Shown piece by piece: positions 34,990-44,920 of a DNA stretch of 64,000 nt. The notes beneath the pieces are model-generated. The model saw only the letters and a program-made list of their open reading frames with translations. It was not told the DNA's origin and did no database searches. The position numbers were made by a program, and so were the translations under genes. The DNA lies in contig SVOK01000001.1 in assembly GCA_015066445.1 (NCBI GenBank), forward strand, positions 62,001-126,000, read 5' to 3'. The DNA comes from Oscillospiraceae bacterium. GTDB taxonomy: Bacteria > Bacillota > Clostridia > Oscillospirales > Acutalibacteraceae. Position 1 is the first letter of the stretch. Every line of letters starts with the position of its first letter.

Positions 34990-36951
34990 ATGTTTGATGT
35001 AAAGCATAGTCTTTGTGAAAAAATTGTTAAATCTATTAAAGCAACCAAGCTTAACGGCAACCCCAATGTAAAAGAGGAAATCTTTGGTGAGTTTACGAAG
35101 TTCACTCTTACTTACAACACCCTTAACACCTCTCAGGATGATACATATGCCGTAATTTCCCCGAACTTTGCTCCCGACTTCAGGTGGACACCGCACCTTA
35201 CACCAACCGATAATCACATTGCAGCTCAGCACATTTTCAGGACGCCTGCGCTTATAATGTCAAACGCAAGCAAGACTCTTATTGTTATCCCTGATGTAAG
35301 ATTAGCCGAAAAATCACAAATCCCGTGGTATTTAGACCTTGATGCAATTAATAACAAACTTTATGTCGGTATATCCAACAACAAGGTTACCGGACATGTG
35401 CTTTTTGAAAAAGATTCAGGCGCAATTTTTAACGGCGAGGTTAACTTAGCATTTTATATATTGGCTGTAAACGAAAAACTACAAAACCCATTCCGCAAGG
35501 TTTTGGACTTTTTTTGGTCAAACTACGGCAAGGCTGACAGTGAGAAATATTTAGGCTATATGAATGATTTAACACCCTATGTTAAGCACACATATAACTG
35601 GGCATTCAACAACTGGAAGGACACTGTCTGGCAGGAATTCAAGCTTAACGGAAAAACAGTCGGAGCACCGTCCTTCATTGTAACCGTTTCTCAAAGTCCT
35701 AATTTCAAAGGTGAATACAGTGAACGTGAAAAGCGCAGCATTTGGAATCAGGCGTGGTTTTGTTCACTAAGAAGTGCTACAGGGCTTTACCGATATGCAA
35801 AGCGTACCAATAACAAGGAATATCTGGAATATGCGCTAAAAACAAAGGCGTTGGCGCTTGCCTTTCCTCAAACAGACGGCTTGTTTGACAGCGTTGTTTC
35901 TACAGATATGGAATGGCTTACCTTTGGGGATAGAAAATGCTTCAGAAGCAAGGGCTGGGAAACCCTTTATTTTGATAACTCCAACCGTAACCCCTTTTCC
36001 AATGCACCAAAACAATCACCAAAGCATATACTTGATATGTCAATGACCTGTTATTATATGCTTGTGTGGTATGATGAGCTTGAAAAGGACGAAGCTCTGC
36101 TAAAATACGTTACCCGATTTGCGGACAGATTAGTTAATCTTCAAAAAAGCGATGGTTTTTATCCTGCTTGGGTTAAAGATGACGGTACTTCAATGGGAGT
36201 GCTTGATAATTCACCGGAGAGCTCAATGGCAGCGGCAACCCTTATGAAGCTTTATAAGCTTACCAGAAAGGAAAAATATAAAATCTCAGCACAAAAAGCA
36301 ATAGCTGCCGTGATAAGAGAAATTATACCAACCGGTCGCTGGGAGGATTTTGAGACTTATTGGTCCTGCTGTGGCTTCCATAAAGATAAGGTAGGAACTA
36401 AAATCGAACGCAACGGCATTTTTAAACAATGCAATTTTTCAATGTATTTCACAGCACTTTCATTACTTGAAGCTTACAAAGCGACAAATGACAGCTATTA
36501 TCTTACAAATGGTCAGTGTGTGCTTGATGAAATGCTTATGACACAGTCAAGCTATCAGCCGAAAAATCTGCCGTTACCGGTTGTTGGCGGATTTGGTGTT
36601 ATGAACTGTGACGGTGAGTTAAACGACTCTCGCCAAAGCCTTTTTGCGCCACTTATTATTGAATACGGAAAGCAACTCAACTCCGAAGAATACAAGCAAA
36701 GAGGTATCAGCGCACTTAAAGCGGGCTTTTCTATGATGTACTGTCCCGAAAATCCTGATACTAAGGCGCAATGGGAACAAAAATGGCCCTTCTTTAACGA
36801 AAAGGACTACGGTTTTATGATGGAAAATTACGGACACGAGGGACGTGCTTGTGACGGCGGTATTGGTATAGGTGAATTTACTATTTATGACTGGGGTAAC
36901 GGTGCCGCAAGCGAAGCATACGAAAAAGCTCTTGCCAACGAACTCATTTAA
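34990..36951 (+). CDS. Putative (alpha/alpha)6-barrel glycan-active protein, unknown specificity
   Basis: 653 aa, strong AAGGAG site. The first 190 residues are beta-rich (FAPDFRWTPHLTPTDNHIAA, LIVIPDVRLAEKSQIPWYLD). The rest has repeated helical hairpins with aromatic and Asp/Glu positions (WNQAWFCSLRSATGLYRYAK, DGLFDSVVSTDMEW, MSMTCYYMLVWYDEL, DGFYPAWVKDDGTS, LDNSPESSMAAATLMKLYKL, YWSCCGFHKDKVG, GHEGRACDGGIGIGE), the look of a six-hairpin glycosidase or polysaccharide-processing enzyme. I cannot place it in a named GH or PL family. No signal peptide. It precedes a GH116 gene by 45 bp and follows an AraC gene. Confidence 0.62.
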   Translation: MFDVKHSLCEKIVKSIKATKLNGNPNVKEEIFGEFTKFTLTYNTLNTSQDDTYAVISPNFAPDFRWTPHLTPTDNHIAAQHIFRTPALIMSNASKTLIVIPDVRLAEKSQIPWYLDLDAINNKLYVGISNNKVTGHVLFEKDSGAIFNGEVNLAFYILAVNEKLQNPFRKVLDFFWSNYGKADSEKYLGYMNDLTPYVKHTYNWAFNNWKDTVWQEFKLNGKTVGAPSFIVTVSQSPNFKGEYSEREKRSIWNQAWFCSLRSATGLYRYAKRTNNKEYLEYALKTKALALAFPQTDGLFDSVVSTDMEWLTFGDRKCFRSKGWETLYFDNSNRNPFSNAPKQSPKHILDMSMTCYYMLVWYDELEKDEALLKYVTRFADRLVNLQKSDGFYPAWVKDDGTSMGVLDNSPESSMAAATLMKLYKLTRKEKYKISAQKAIAAVIREIIPTGRWEDFETYWSCCGFHKDKVGTKIERNGIFKQCNFSMYFTALSLLEAYKATNDSYYLTNGQCVLDEMLMTQSSYQPKNLPLPVVGGFGVMNCDGELNDSRQSLFAPLIIEYGKQLNSEEYKQRGISALKAGFSMMYCPENPDTKAQWEQKWPFFNEKDYGFMMENYGHEGRACDGGIGIGEFTIYDWGNGAASEAYEKALANELI

Positions 36952-36996
36952 AAACTTATTGTATAAATCAAATTTTAATATAACAAGGTGATATAA

Positions 36997-39516
36997 ATGG
37001 TTTACAGCGGAAAAAAATTAAAAGAAATATCTTTCCCCTTAGGTGGAATAGGAACCGGCTCTATCGGTCTTGCAGGTAACGGCTGTCTGCTTAACTGGGA
37101 AATATTTAACCGACCAAGCAAGGGCAGTTACAATGATTATTGCCATTTTGCAGTTAAAGCAGAATACCCTGACGGCAGGGTTAACACCCGAGTTTTAATG
37201 GGTGACACTACATATAACCTTACAGGTAATTTTGAAAACGGCTGGTATGTAGGCTTCGGTCACGGTCCCGAAAGAAAAACACTTTGCGGAATGCCTCATT
37301 TTAAAAATGTTAAATTTGACGGCAAATTCCCAATAACCACCCTCACCTTTGAAGACGAAAATTTCCCTGCCAAGGTAATAATGAAAGCCTTTAATCCGTT
37401 TATACCGCTTGATGCAGATAATTCGAGTATACCTGCGGCATTTTTCGATATAACCTTTAAAAGCCGTGAAGTGGGTATAAAATATACTGTTGTATTTACA
37501 GTATGCAATCGTTTTGATAAGGGTATTAACAAAAAGATTGAAAGTGATAAATTCACCGCCATTACGATGAAATCTGCTGAAATCCCCGAGGACAGTATTC
37601 ACTACCGTGATATGACCATTGCTGTAGCTGAAAAAGACGGTCTTTATCAGGAATATTGGTACAGAGGCGGTTGGGAGGACTGTCTTAACAGTTTTTGGTA
37701 TGAATTAAATAACGGCGACCTTGAGAACCGACACTATGAAAATGCAGGCTACAGGGATAAATGCTCGGTAGGTGCAAAAAAAGATTTAGACGGTAAAAAC
37801 AACTGCAATTTCCGCTTTATCATATCCTGGAATATGCCAAACAACTATAACTATTGGGAACCTTACAAGGATGAAAGCGGCAAAGACATAAGCTGGAAAA
37901 ACTATTACGCAACCCTCTTTAAAGACTCTGTAGACTCTTGTTCTTATTCACTTAATAATTGGGATATGCTTTACAAAAGAACAAATAAATTTTGCAAATC
38001 CTTACATTCCTCTACTGTAGATAAAGCTATTATAGACGCTGTTTCTTCTACAATGTCGGTACTGAAATCTCCCACCGTTCTTCGTTTAGAAGACGGCACC
38101 TTCTACGGCTTTGAAGGAACGCATCAGACAGCTGGCTCGTGTGAAGGCACCTGCACTCACGTTTGGAGCTATGCTTATGCGTTATGCTTCCTCTTTCCCG
38201 AGCTTGAACGCAGTATCCGAGATACAGAGCTTAAATACAATATGGACGAAAACGGCAAAATGCAGTTCAGAAGCAAGCTCCCCCTTGAGCGAGGCAGAGG
38301 CAGCTTCCACCCATGTGTTGACGGTCAGATGGCAAACCTTGTTAAAATTCACCGAGACTGGAAGATAAGCGGAAATACCGAGTGGCTCAAAGAAAATTGG
38401 GAAGATATTAAAAAGCTTTTGGAATTTGCCTGGAGCGATAAAAACGGTTATGAATGGGATAAGGACCGTGACGGTGTTTTAGAGGGAAGACAGCATCATA
38501 CCCTTGATATGGAGCTTTTCGGTCCTTCATCTTGGTTAGAGGGTATGTATTTAGCCGCCCTTAAAGCTACCGCCGAAATGGCAAAATTCTTAGGTGATAC
38601 CAAAAAAGCTGAAGAATATACCGCTCTTTTTGAAAGCGGCTACAAATGGACTAAGGAAAACTTATTTAACGGTGAATATTTCTTCCATAAAATCAATTTA
38701 AAGCAAAAGGAATATTCCGAGCATTTCAGTTGCCGTGACTATTGGAACACCGAAAAGGAAGAACTTAAATACCAAATCGGTGAAGGCTGTGCTATAGATC
38801 AGATGTTAGGTCAATGGCACGCAAGCATCAGCAGTCTTGGAGATATTTTTGATAAAGAGCAAAGAAAAACTGCTCTTAAAAATTTATTTAAATATAACTT
38901 TAGAGAAAATTTGCGAGAGCACACCAATCCTTGGCGCTCTTATGCCCTTAATGACGAGGGTGGAACATTGATGTGCAGTTATCCCGAAGGCACAAAAAAA
39001 CCTGTTATTCCTATGGTTTACTGCGAAGAATGTTGGACAGGCTGTGAATATGCTTTTGCCGGACTTCTTATGAGTGAAGGTCTTATAGATGAAGGCATAA
39101 AAGTAGTACGCACCGCAAGAGCACGTTTTACAGGCGAAAACCGTAATCCTTGGAATGAATTTGAATGTGGCAGCAACTATGCAAGACCCATGTCAAGCTT
39201 TGCAATGCTGCCGATACTAAGTGGTTATGAGTTCGATATGCCGAATAAGCACATAGGCTTTATTCCAAAGCTCAAAGGTGATTTTAAATGCTTTTTCAGT
39301 ATCGGTAGTGGTTGGGGCAGCTTTATTAAAACCGAAAGGAGTCAAAAAATAGTTCTTAATTACGGCGAACTAGAGCTTCGCTCTGTTTCATTAGAAAATA
39401 CATCACAAATTAAAAATATTTATGCAGATGGTAAGCCTGTACATTTTCATTTACAGGATAAAAAAATTGTTTTCAATGATATTTTAGTAAAAAAAGAACT
39501 CCAATTTGAATATTAA
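36997..39516 (+). CDS. GH116 (GBA2-like) beta-glycosidase
   Basis: 839 aa. The N-terminal beta-sandwich opens with EISFPLGGIGTGSIGLAGNG and LLNWEIFNRPSKG, the GH116/DUF608 start. The (alpha/alpha)6 catalytic half contains GFEGTHQTAGSCEGTCTHVW, where Glu373 fits the nucleophile, and QHHTLDMELFGPSSWLEGMY, where Asp504 fits the acid/base. PMVYCEECWTGCEYAFAG and NPWNEFECGSNYARPMSSF are further family blocks. Members are retaining beta-glucosidases, xylosidases or N-acetylglucosaminidases. Cytoplasmic (no signal). It is 45 bp after the (alpha/alpha)6-like gene and probably co-transcribed. Confidence 0.9.
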   Translation: MVYSGKKLKEISFPLGGIGTGSIGLAGNGCLLNWEIFNRPSKGSYNDYCHFAVKAEYPDGRVNTRVLMGDTTYNLTGNFENGWYVGFGHGPERKTLCGMPHFKNVKFDGKFPITTLTFEDENFPAKVIMKAFNPFIPLDADNSSIPAAFFDITFKSREVGIKYTVVFTVCNRFDKGINKKIESDKFTAITMKSAEIPEDSIHYRDMTIAVAEKDGLYQEYWYRGGWEDCLNSFWYELNNGDLENRHYENAGYRDKCSVGAKKDLDGKNNCNFRFIISWNMPNNYNYWEPYKDESGKDISWKNYYATLFKDSVDSCSYSLNNWDMLYKRTNKFCKSLHSSTVDKAIIDAVSSTMSVLKSPTVLRLEDGTFYGFEGTHQTAGSCEGTCTHVWSYAYALCFLFPELERSIRDTELKYNMDENGKMQFRSKLPLERGRGSFHPCVDGQMANLVKIHRDWKISGNTEWLKENWEDIKKLLEFAWSDKNGYEWDKDRDGVLEGRQHHTLDMELFGPSSWLEGMYLAALKATAEMAKFLGDTKKAEEYTALFESGYKWTKENLFNGEYFFHKINLKQKEYSEHFSCRDYWNTEKEELKYQIGEGCAIDQMLGQWHASISSLGDIFDKEQRKTALKNLFKYNFRENLREHTNPWRSYALNDEGGTLMCSYPEGTKKPVIPMVYCEECWTGCEYAFAGLLMSEGLIDEGIKVVRTARARFTGENRNPWNEFECGSNYARPMSSFAMLPILSGYEFDMPNKHIGFIPKLKGDFKCFFSIGSGWGSFIKTERSQKIVLNYGELELRSVSLENTSQIKNIYADGKPVHFHLQDKKIVFNDILVKKELQFEY

Positions 39517-39578
39517 TTATTGAATTTAAATTAATTAACTGTTATTATATAGATAACATATTTAAAGGAGATGCTATT

Positions 39579-40391
39579 ATGAATTGGGATAAAATTTCCG
39601 CTTTTATTTTCGACTTTGCCACAAGCTGGGGGCTCAAGCTTTTAGCTGCAATTATCGTACTTATTGTTGGTATGAAATGTATTAAAGCCCTATGTAAATG
39701 GCTTAAAAAATCGCCCAAGCTCGATAAGCTTGATAACAGTCTTCGTTCCTTCTTAGCAAGCTTCAGTAATATAGTGCTTTACATAGTATTGGTTATTACT
39801 GTCGCAATGGTTTTAGGCGTTCCAGCCACTTCGTTTATAACTATTCTTGCTTCCTGCGGTGTAGCTGTAGGTTTAGCGCTTCAAGGGTCACTCAGCAACT
39901 TTGCAGGTGGACTTATGATTTTATTCTTTAAGCCCTTTAAGGTTGGAGATTATATTGAAGCATCGGGAGAATCAGGTACTGTTAAAGAAATTTCTGTTGT
40001 TTATACAGTTCTTTTAACTCCTGACAATAAATGCATCACTATTCCAAACGGCTCGCTTACAAATTCGGTAATTGAAAACTATTCTTCCGAAAAGACCCGC
40101 CGTGTTGATTTTACATTTACAGCAGATTACAGCTGTGACATTGAAAAGGTTAAAAAGGTTATAAGCGATATTATAGAGAATCATCCGTTAGCACTTAAAG
40201 ACCCTGCCCCCTTTGTTCGTCTTTCTGCTCATTCGGATAATGCCCTTACCTATACTGCACGAGTATGGGTTAAGAGCGCTGATTACTGGGATATTTATTT
40301 TGATGTTACAGAAAGTGTTAAGGTAGCATTTGACAAAAATGATATTAAAATACCATATAATCAGCTTGATGTTCATATTGATAATAAATAA
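39579..40391 (+). CDS. Small-conductance mechanosensitive channel (MscS family)
   Basis: 270 aa. Three N-terminal helices, the third being the pore helix (FITILASCGVAVGLALQGSLSNFAGGLMIL), then the beta domain (FKVGDYIEASGESGTVKEISVVYT, CITIPNGSLTNSVIENYS) and a C-terminal alpha/beta part ending with IKIPYNQLDVHI. It opens on membrane tension to release solutes during osmotic downshock. A good AAAGGAG site precedes the ATG. It is 62 bp after the GH116 gene and ends at its own terminator; functional linkage to the glycosidases is not implied. Confidence 0.95.
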   Translation: MNWDKISAFIFDFATSWGLKLLAAIIVLIVGMKCIKALCKWLKKSPKLDKLDNSLRSFLASFSNIVLYIVLVITVAMVLGVPATSFITILASCGVAVGLALQGSLSNFAGGLMILFFKPFKVGDYIEASGESGTVKEISVVYTVLLTPDNKCITIPNGSLTNSVIENYSSEKTRRVDFTFTADYSCDIEKVKKVISDIIENHPLALKDPAPFVRLSAHSDNALTYTARVWVKSADYWDIYFDVTESVKVAFDKNDIKIPYNQLDVHIDNK

Positions 40392-40423
40392 TATTAAATT
40401 AAATACCAATAATCGACTTTTTG

Positions 40424-40458
40424 TACCTGCAACAGACTATTTTGTTGCAGGTATTTTT
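40424..40458 (+). terminator. Terminator after mscS
   Basis: TACCTGCAACA (40424-40434) and TGTTGCAGGTA (40443-40453), then five T. Confidence 0.88.
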
Positions 40459-40465
40459 ACATATG

Positions 40466-40494
40466 TTTACAATTTACATCTATTATGCTAAAAT
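40466..40494 (+). promoter_or_regulatory. Promoter of the GH43 gene
   Basis: TTTACA (40466-40471), 17-bp spacer, TAAAAT (40489-40494) with TGC just before it (extended -10). It gives the GH43 gene its own transcript, 30 bp before the start codon. Confidence 0.65.
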
Positions 40495-40523
40495 TATATT
40501 AATATTGTAAAGGTAGATGTTTT

Positions 40524-41429
40524 ATGAACAGCATATTTAATAAGCCAATTTTTAACGGCGCCGACCCTTTTATAATGTCTTACGGCGGCAAATATTACGT
40601 TTATTGCACCACTCAGACCGATGAAATAAGAAATCAGTTCACCACCTCTCCCGCCCCAGATATTGACGGATTTATGGTTTATGAATCAAGTGACCTTGTG
40701 AATTGGGATAACAAGGGCTATTGCCTTAAAAAGGGCGACGGAGTTATCGGGGAAAAATGGTTCTGGGCGCCCGAGGTTACATATTATAATAACAAATTCT
40801 ATATGGTATATACTGCTGAGGAGCATATAGCGATAGCAGTATCAGACTCACCGCTCGGTCCTTTCCGTCAGGAAAAGCCCAAATGGTTAAGAGAAGCTAA
40901 GTCGATTGACGGACATATTTTGCTTGACGATGATGGTTCTGCCTATTTATACTATGTGCGTTTAGGCGGTGGAAACCGCATTTTTGTAGCCCGACTTGCA
41001 GAGGATTTACTAAGCATAGAAGAAGAATATGAAAACTGTCTTATTGAAGCTACCGAGTCTTGGGAGACTATTGACTGCAAGGTGGCAGAAGGACCGTTTG
41101 TGCTAAAGCATAAAGGACTTTATTACCTTTCATATTCCTGCAACCATACAAGATGCCCTGACTACGCTGTAGGATATGCCGTTTCTAATACTCCCATAGG
41201 ACCGTTTAAAAGATATGAAAACAACCCGATTTTAAGCCGAAATAATGAAATTTGTGGATTAGGTCATCACAGCTTCTGTACTACTACGGACGGCAAAGGA
41301 CTTCTTTGCTCATACCATTGCCACGGGCCTTTTCCTGACAGCTATAAACCAAGACGTTTCTGCCTTGCCACTGCCTATTTTAAAGAGCAGACAAATGGCG
41401 ACGATGTACTTATAATAAACGGACCTTAA
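40524..41429 (+). CDS. Glycoside hydrolase family 43 protein
   Basis: 301 aa, a single five-bladed propeller. The three catalytic residues of GH43 are visible: Asp14 in NGADPF (base), Asp129 in SIDGHIL (pKa modulator) and Glu189 in KVAEGPF (acid). Other blade motifs: FWAPEVTYYNNKFYMVYTA, HKGLYYLSYSCNHT, GLGHHSFCTTTDGKGLLCSY. Likely substrates are arabinoxylan-type oligosaccharides (beta-xylosidase or alpha-arabinofuranosidase). There is no signal peptide or carbohydrate-binding module, so it is intracellular. It stands alone between two terminators but near the GH2/GH116 group. Confidence 0.9.
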   Translation: MNSIFNKPIFNGADPFIMSYGGKYYVYCTTQTDEIRNQFTTSPAPDIDGFMVYESSDLVNWDNKGYCLKKGDGVIGEKWFWAPEVTYYNNKFYMVYTAEEHIAIAVSDSPLGPFRQEKPKWLREAKSIDGHILLDDDGSAYLYYVRLGGGNRIFVARLAEDLLSIEEEYENCLIEATESWETIDCKVAEGPFVLKHKGLYYLSYSCNHTRCPDYAVGYAVSNTPIGPFKRYENNPILSRNNEICGLGHHSFCTTTDGKGLLCSYHCHGPFPDSYKPRRFCLATAYFKEQTNGDDVLIINGP

Positions 41430-41467
41430 AAAAAGCTTGCTAAGTTTTAAAACTTAGCAAGCTTTTT
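41430..41467. terminator. Perfect bidirectional terminator
   Basis: AAAAAGCTTGCTAAGTTTT and its exact complement form a 38-bp palindrome ending in five T, between the convergent GH43 and mfd genes. Confidence 0.9.
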
Positions 41468-41484
41468 AATATCCATTGCAATGA

Positions 41485-44400
41485 TTATAACGCTTTTGCG
41501 ATTTCGGCTACTAAATCGGACATTTTTTGTCCCTTATTAAGCCGTACAGTATAAACAGGCTTATCTGTGGCGTTAAGCATAAATCTGTTACCGAAATATC
41601 CAGATAGCTTAGCCATAACCGCAGGCTCAATTGAATTGATATGAAGTATTGCGGTATTAGCAGTTCCCGTAATCTCCATAATTTTGGCATTAGCCGCTTT
41701 ATTTCGCAGAATTGAAATATCAATAAGCCCCATAACAGATGCGGGTGGCTCACCGAAACGGTCGCAAAGCTCATCAATAACATCACTTGCGTCATCGTCA
41801 TTCCGGATAGCGGCTATTCGCTTATAAATACCAAGCCTTGCAGATAAAGACTCAATATAGCTTTCAGGAATATGAGCCGAAACATTAAGGTCAACTGTGC
41901 AGGGTATATCGTCCTCAGGCAGAGCACCGTTTTCTTCGTTCACAGCCTCGGATAAAAGCTTCAGATACATATCATATCCTACCGACTCCATATTACCGTG
42001 CTGGTCGCCGCCTAAAATACTTCCCGCTCCCCTGATTTCAAGGTCACGCATAGCAATCTTAAAGCCCGAACCGAACTCTGTATACTCTCGTATTGCCTCA
42101 AGTCGTTTTGAAGCAATGTCGGAAAGCTGTTTGTTTTGACCGAAGCAGAAATAAGCATAAGCTCTGCGGGGAGAGCGGCCAACTCTGCCCCTTAACTGAT
42201 GAAGCTGACTTAAGCCCATTCGGTCAGCATCTTCAATAATAAGAGTATTGGCATTCGGCACATCTACTCCTGTTTCAATAATTGTGGTACAAACAAGCAA
42301 ATCGATTTCGTGCTCTAACAGCTGACGCCAAACATTTGTAAGCTCATCTTCTGTCATTTTACCGTGAGCAATACCAATATTAATATTTGGAAGCTTTTGC
42401 TTTAATTTTGCAGCACAACGCTCAATAGTATCCACTCTGTTGTGAAGATAATAAACCTGACCGCCACGGCGGATTTCTTTATTTATGGCATCAATTATAA
42501 CCCCACCGTTATATTCAAGCACATAGGTCTGCACAGGATGGCGGTCGCCAGGAGCTTCATCTATTGATGACATATCCCTTAGTCCCGACATTGCCATATT
42601 AAGAGTTCTCGGTATCGGTGTTGCGCTAAGCGTTAAAATATCCACATGAGGGTAAAGCTCTTTCAGTCTTTCCTTTTGAGCCACACCGAAACGCTGTTCC
42701 TCGTCAATTATAACGAGTCCTATATCCTTAAATGAAACATCCTTTGAGATAAGGCGGTGAGTACCTACCACCATATCAAGTCTGCCGCATTTAAGGTCGG
42801 TTATTATTTTCTCCTGCTGCTTTGGCGGTACAAAGCGGTTAAGCAGCTTGACAGTTATCGGCATATCCCCGAAGCGGCGGATAATTGTGTTATAATGCTG
42901 CATTGCAAGAATGGTTGTGGGCACCATTAAAACACATTGCTTGCCCTCACTTATGCACTTAAAGGCAGCTCTGAGAGCCACCTCGGTTTTACCAAAGCCA
43001 ACGTCCCCGCAAAGAAGTCTGTCCATAGGAACCTCACGTTCCATATCCTTCTTTATTTCGTTAACACATCTTAACTGGTCCTCGGTTTCATCATAAGGAA
43101 ATCTACGTTCAAAATCGTTCTGCAAATCGGTATCAGGGCTGAAAGCATATCCCTTAACACTCATTCGCTTAGCATAAAGGGCTGTAAGCTGTTTTGCCAT
43201 ATCTCTGACAGCCGCCTTAACACGCCTGCGTGTTTTTTGCCATTCGCTTCCGCCCAAACGGTTTATTTTAACATTACCGTCCTCGGTAGCGGCACCGATA
43301 TAGCGTGATACCAAATCAAGCTGAGTTACAGGCACATATAAAACATCGCTTTTAGCGTATTTAATTTTAATATAGTCCTTCGTAACTCCCCCGTTTGTGA
43401 TTCGGTTTATACCGTCAAAAATTCCTATACCGTGAGCTTCGTGAACTACATAATCTCCCTGACGAAGCTCATCAAGCGAGCCTATCTCCTGAGCGTTTTT
43501 AGGTCTCTTTTTGGCCTTTTTACCCTCCGAGCCAATGTGACGGTGGGTTATAAGCAAAAATTTTTGCGAAGGTATTTCAAATCCACCCGAAATACCGCCT
43601 AGTGTTACAGTAACGCCAGCGGTAATTGCAGTAGGATTTTCGCTGTATATAGCGTGTATTCCTCTTTCATTAAGTTCAGAGGTGAGCACCTTTGCAGCCC
43701 TTTGCTCACCTGCTAAAATAACAACCGTTCCCTTTTGTTCGGTTATATAAGAAATATCCTCTAAAAGAACATTAATATCACCGCTCCAGGCGGTTGAACG
43801 CTTATAATTAAAATTGATTATATCCTTAGGCTTCAGCTCGTATGAAGTTCTTGGAAAATTTTCAAGTATTACCGCATCAGAAAGATTATCCCAGAATTCG
43901 GCGGAGCATAACCAAAGCATGGAGGTAGCCTCTGATAAAAAGCCCTCGGTAAGTAATGCCTCGGCATCCTCTGACTGTTGAATAAAAATACTTTTCAGTC
44001 GCTCTGTGATACTTCCACTCTCGGACACAAAGTGCAAGCTATCCCTCACATAGTCAAAAACAGTTTCCCCGCCCTCATAAATAAGCGGTATATATCTGTC
44101 AGCATGAACACTTATTCCGTTTTCCAAAGCATTTATGTCAAAACTCAGGCGTTCCTTTTGTTTTTCTGTAAGCACCTTGGCATTATTAAGATAATTCTTT
44201 AAAACCTCGGCAAATTTCAAAGGATTATAGAGTATCTCACAAGCAGGTGTGATTTCTATTTCTTCAGCATTTTCACTGCGTCGCTGACTCTCAGGGTCAA
44301 AAAGACTTATACCGTCAATTTCGTCTCCCCAGAATTCAATTCGGTACGGAAATTCAGAATTAACAGGAAAAACATCGAAAATACCGCCCCTGAGTGAAAA

Positions 44401-44913
44401 CTGACCCCTACCCTCGCAAAGCTCACTTCTTGTGTATCCGGCATTTAAAAGCCTTTCGGTAAGCTCGCTTATTTCATAAGTTTCGCCTGCCTTTAAAGTA
44501 AACCTGGCATTGCTTAAAACCTCAGGCGGAACTGTTAGCTGACAAGCCGCATCTACTGAAACACACAACAACTCAAAATCCCCGTCCAAAAGCTTGGACA
44601 GGGTGTCTGTTCTTTTATGCTCATATTCTTTTGAATAGCCGCTGAAATCACCTATACAGTAGTCTCTAAGCGGAAAATTCACCGCTTTAAGCCCCAGAGC
44701 CTTGGCATCCTCTGTGAGTTCTGTAGCCGATGCCTCATCCTGAGTTACTACAGTAATTTTTTGCCCCGTATGAACAGAAATCGACTTCAAAATCGCTGCC
44801 TTGTGAATTTGAGACAAGCCTGTACAAACCGTGGGAAGCCGTTTCTTTTCAATCTCCTTTAAAAGGGCGGCATAATCGGGGTCCTTCAGTAATATTTTAC
44901 TTAAAAAGTTCAT
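41485..44913 (-). CDS. mfd: Transcription-repair coupling factor
   Basis: 1142 aa, normal length. In order: a UvrB-like N-terminal region (RGGIFDVFPVNSEFPYRIEFWG), the RNA polymerase-interacting domain (LRQGDYVVHEAHGIGIFDGI), the translocase core with Walker A GDVGFGKTEVALRAAF, DEEQ in VIIDEEQRFGV, TPIPRTLNMAMSGLRD and QLRGRVGRSPRRAYAYF, and a C-terminal TRCF domain. Mfd removes stalled RNA polymerase and recruits UvrA. It is 7 bp downstream of pth, as in Bacillus (spoVC-mfd), so the pair is co-transcribed. Confidence 0.97.
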   Translation of the reverse strand: MNFLSKILLKDPDYAALLKEIEKKRLPTVCTGLSQIHKAAILKSISVHTGQKITVVTQDEASATELTEDAKALGLKAVNFPLRDYCIGDFSGYSKEYEHKRTDTLSKLLDGDFELLCVSVDAACQLTVPPEVLSNARFTLKAGETYEISELTERLLNAGYTRSELCEGRGQFSLRGGIFDVFPVNSEFPYRIEFWGDEIDGISLFDPESQRRSENAEEIEITPACEILYNPLKFAEVLKNYLNNAKVLTEKQKERLSFDINALENGISVHADRYIPLIYEGGETVFDYVRDSLHFVSESGSITERLKSIFIQQSEDAEALLTEGFLSEATSMLWLCSAEFWDNLSDAVILENFPRTSYELKPKDIINFNYKRSTAWSGDINVLLEDISYITEQKGTVVILAGEQRAAKVLTSELNERGIHAIYSENPTAITAGVTVTLGGISGGFEIPSQKFLLITHRHIGSEGKKAKKRPKNAQEIGSLDELRQGDYVVHEAHGIGIFDGINRITNGGVTKDYIKIKYAKSDVLYVPVTQLDLVSRYIGAATEDGNVKINRLGGSEWQKTRRRVKAAVRDMAKQLTALYAKRMSVKGYAFSPDTDLQNDFERRFPYDETEDQLRCVNEIKKDMEREVPMDRLLCGDVGFGKTEVALRAAFKCISEGKQCVLMVPTTILAMQHYNTIIRRFGDMPITVKLLNRFVPPKQQEKIITDLKCGRLDMVVGTHRLISKDVSFKDIGLVIIDEEQRFGVAQKERLKELYPHVDILTLSATPIPRTLNMAMSGLRDMSSIDEAPGDRHPVQTYVLEYNGGVIIDAINKEIRRGGQVYYLHNRVDTIERCAAKLKQKLPNINIGIAHGKMTEDELTNVWRQLLEHEIDLLVCTTIIETGVDVPNANTLIIEDADRMGLSQLHQLRGRVGRSPRRAYAYFCFGQNKQLSDIASKRLEAIREYTEFGSGFKIAMRDLEIRGAGSILGGDQHGNMESVGYDMYLKLLSEAVNEENGALPEDDIPCTVDLNVSAHIPESYIESLSARLGIYKRIAAIRNDDDASDVIDELCDRFGEPPASVMGLIDISILRNKAANAKIMEITGTANTAILHINSIEPAVMAKLSGYFGNRFMLNATDKPVYTVRLNKGQKMSDLVAEIAKAL

Positions 44914-44920
44914 ATTTCCC

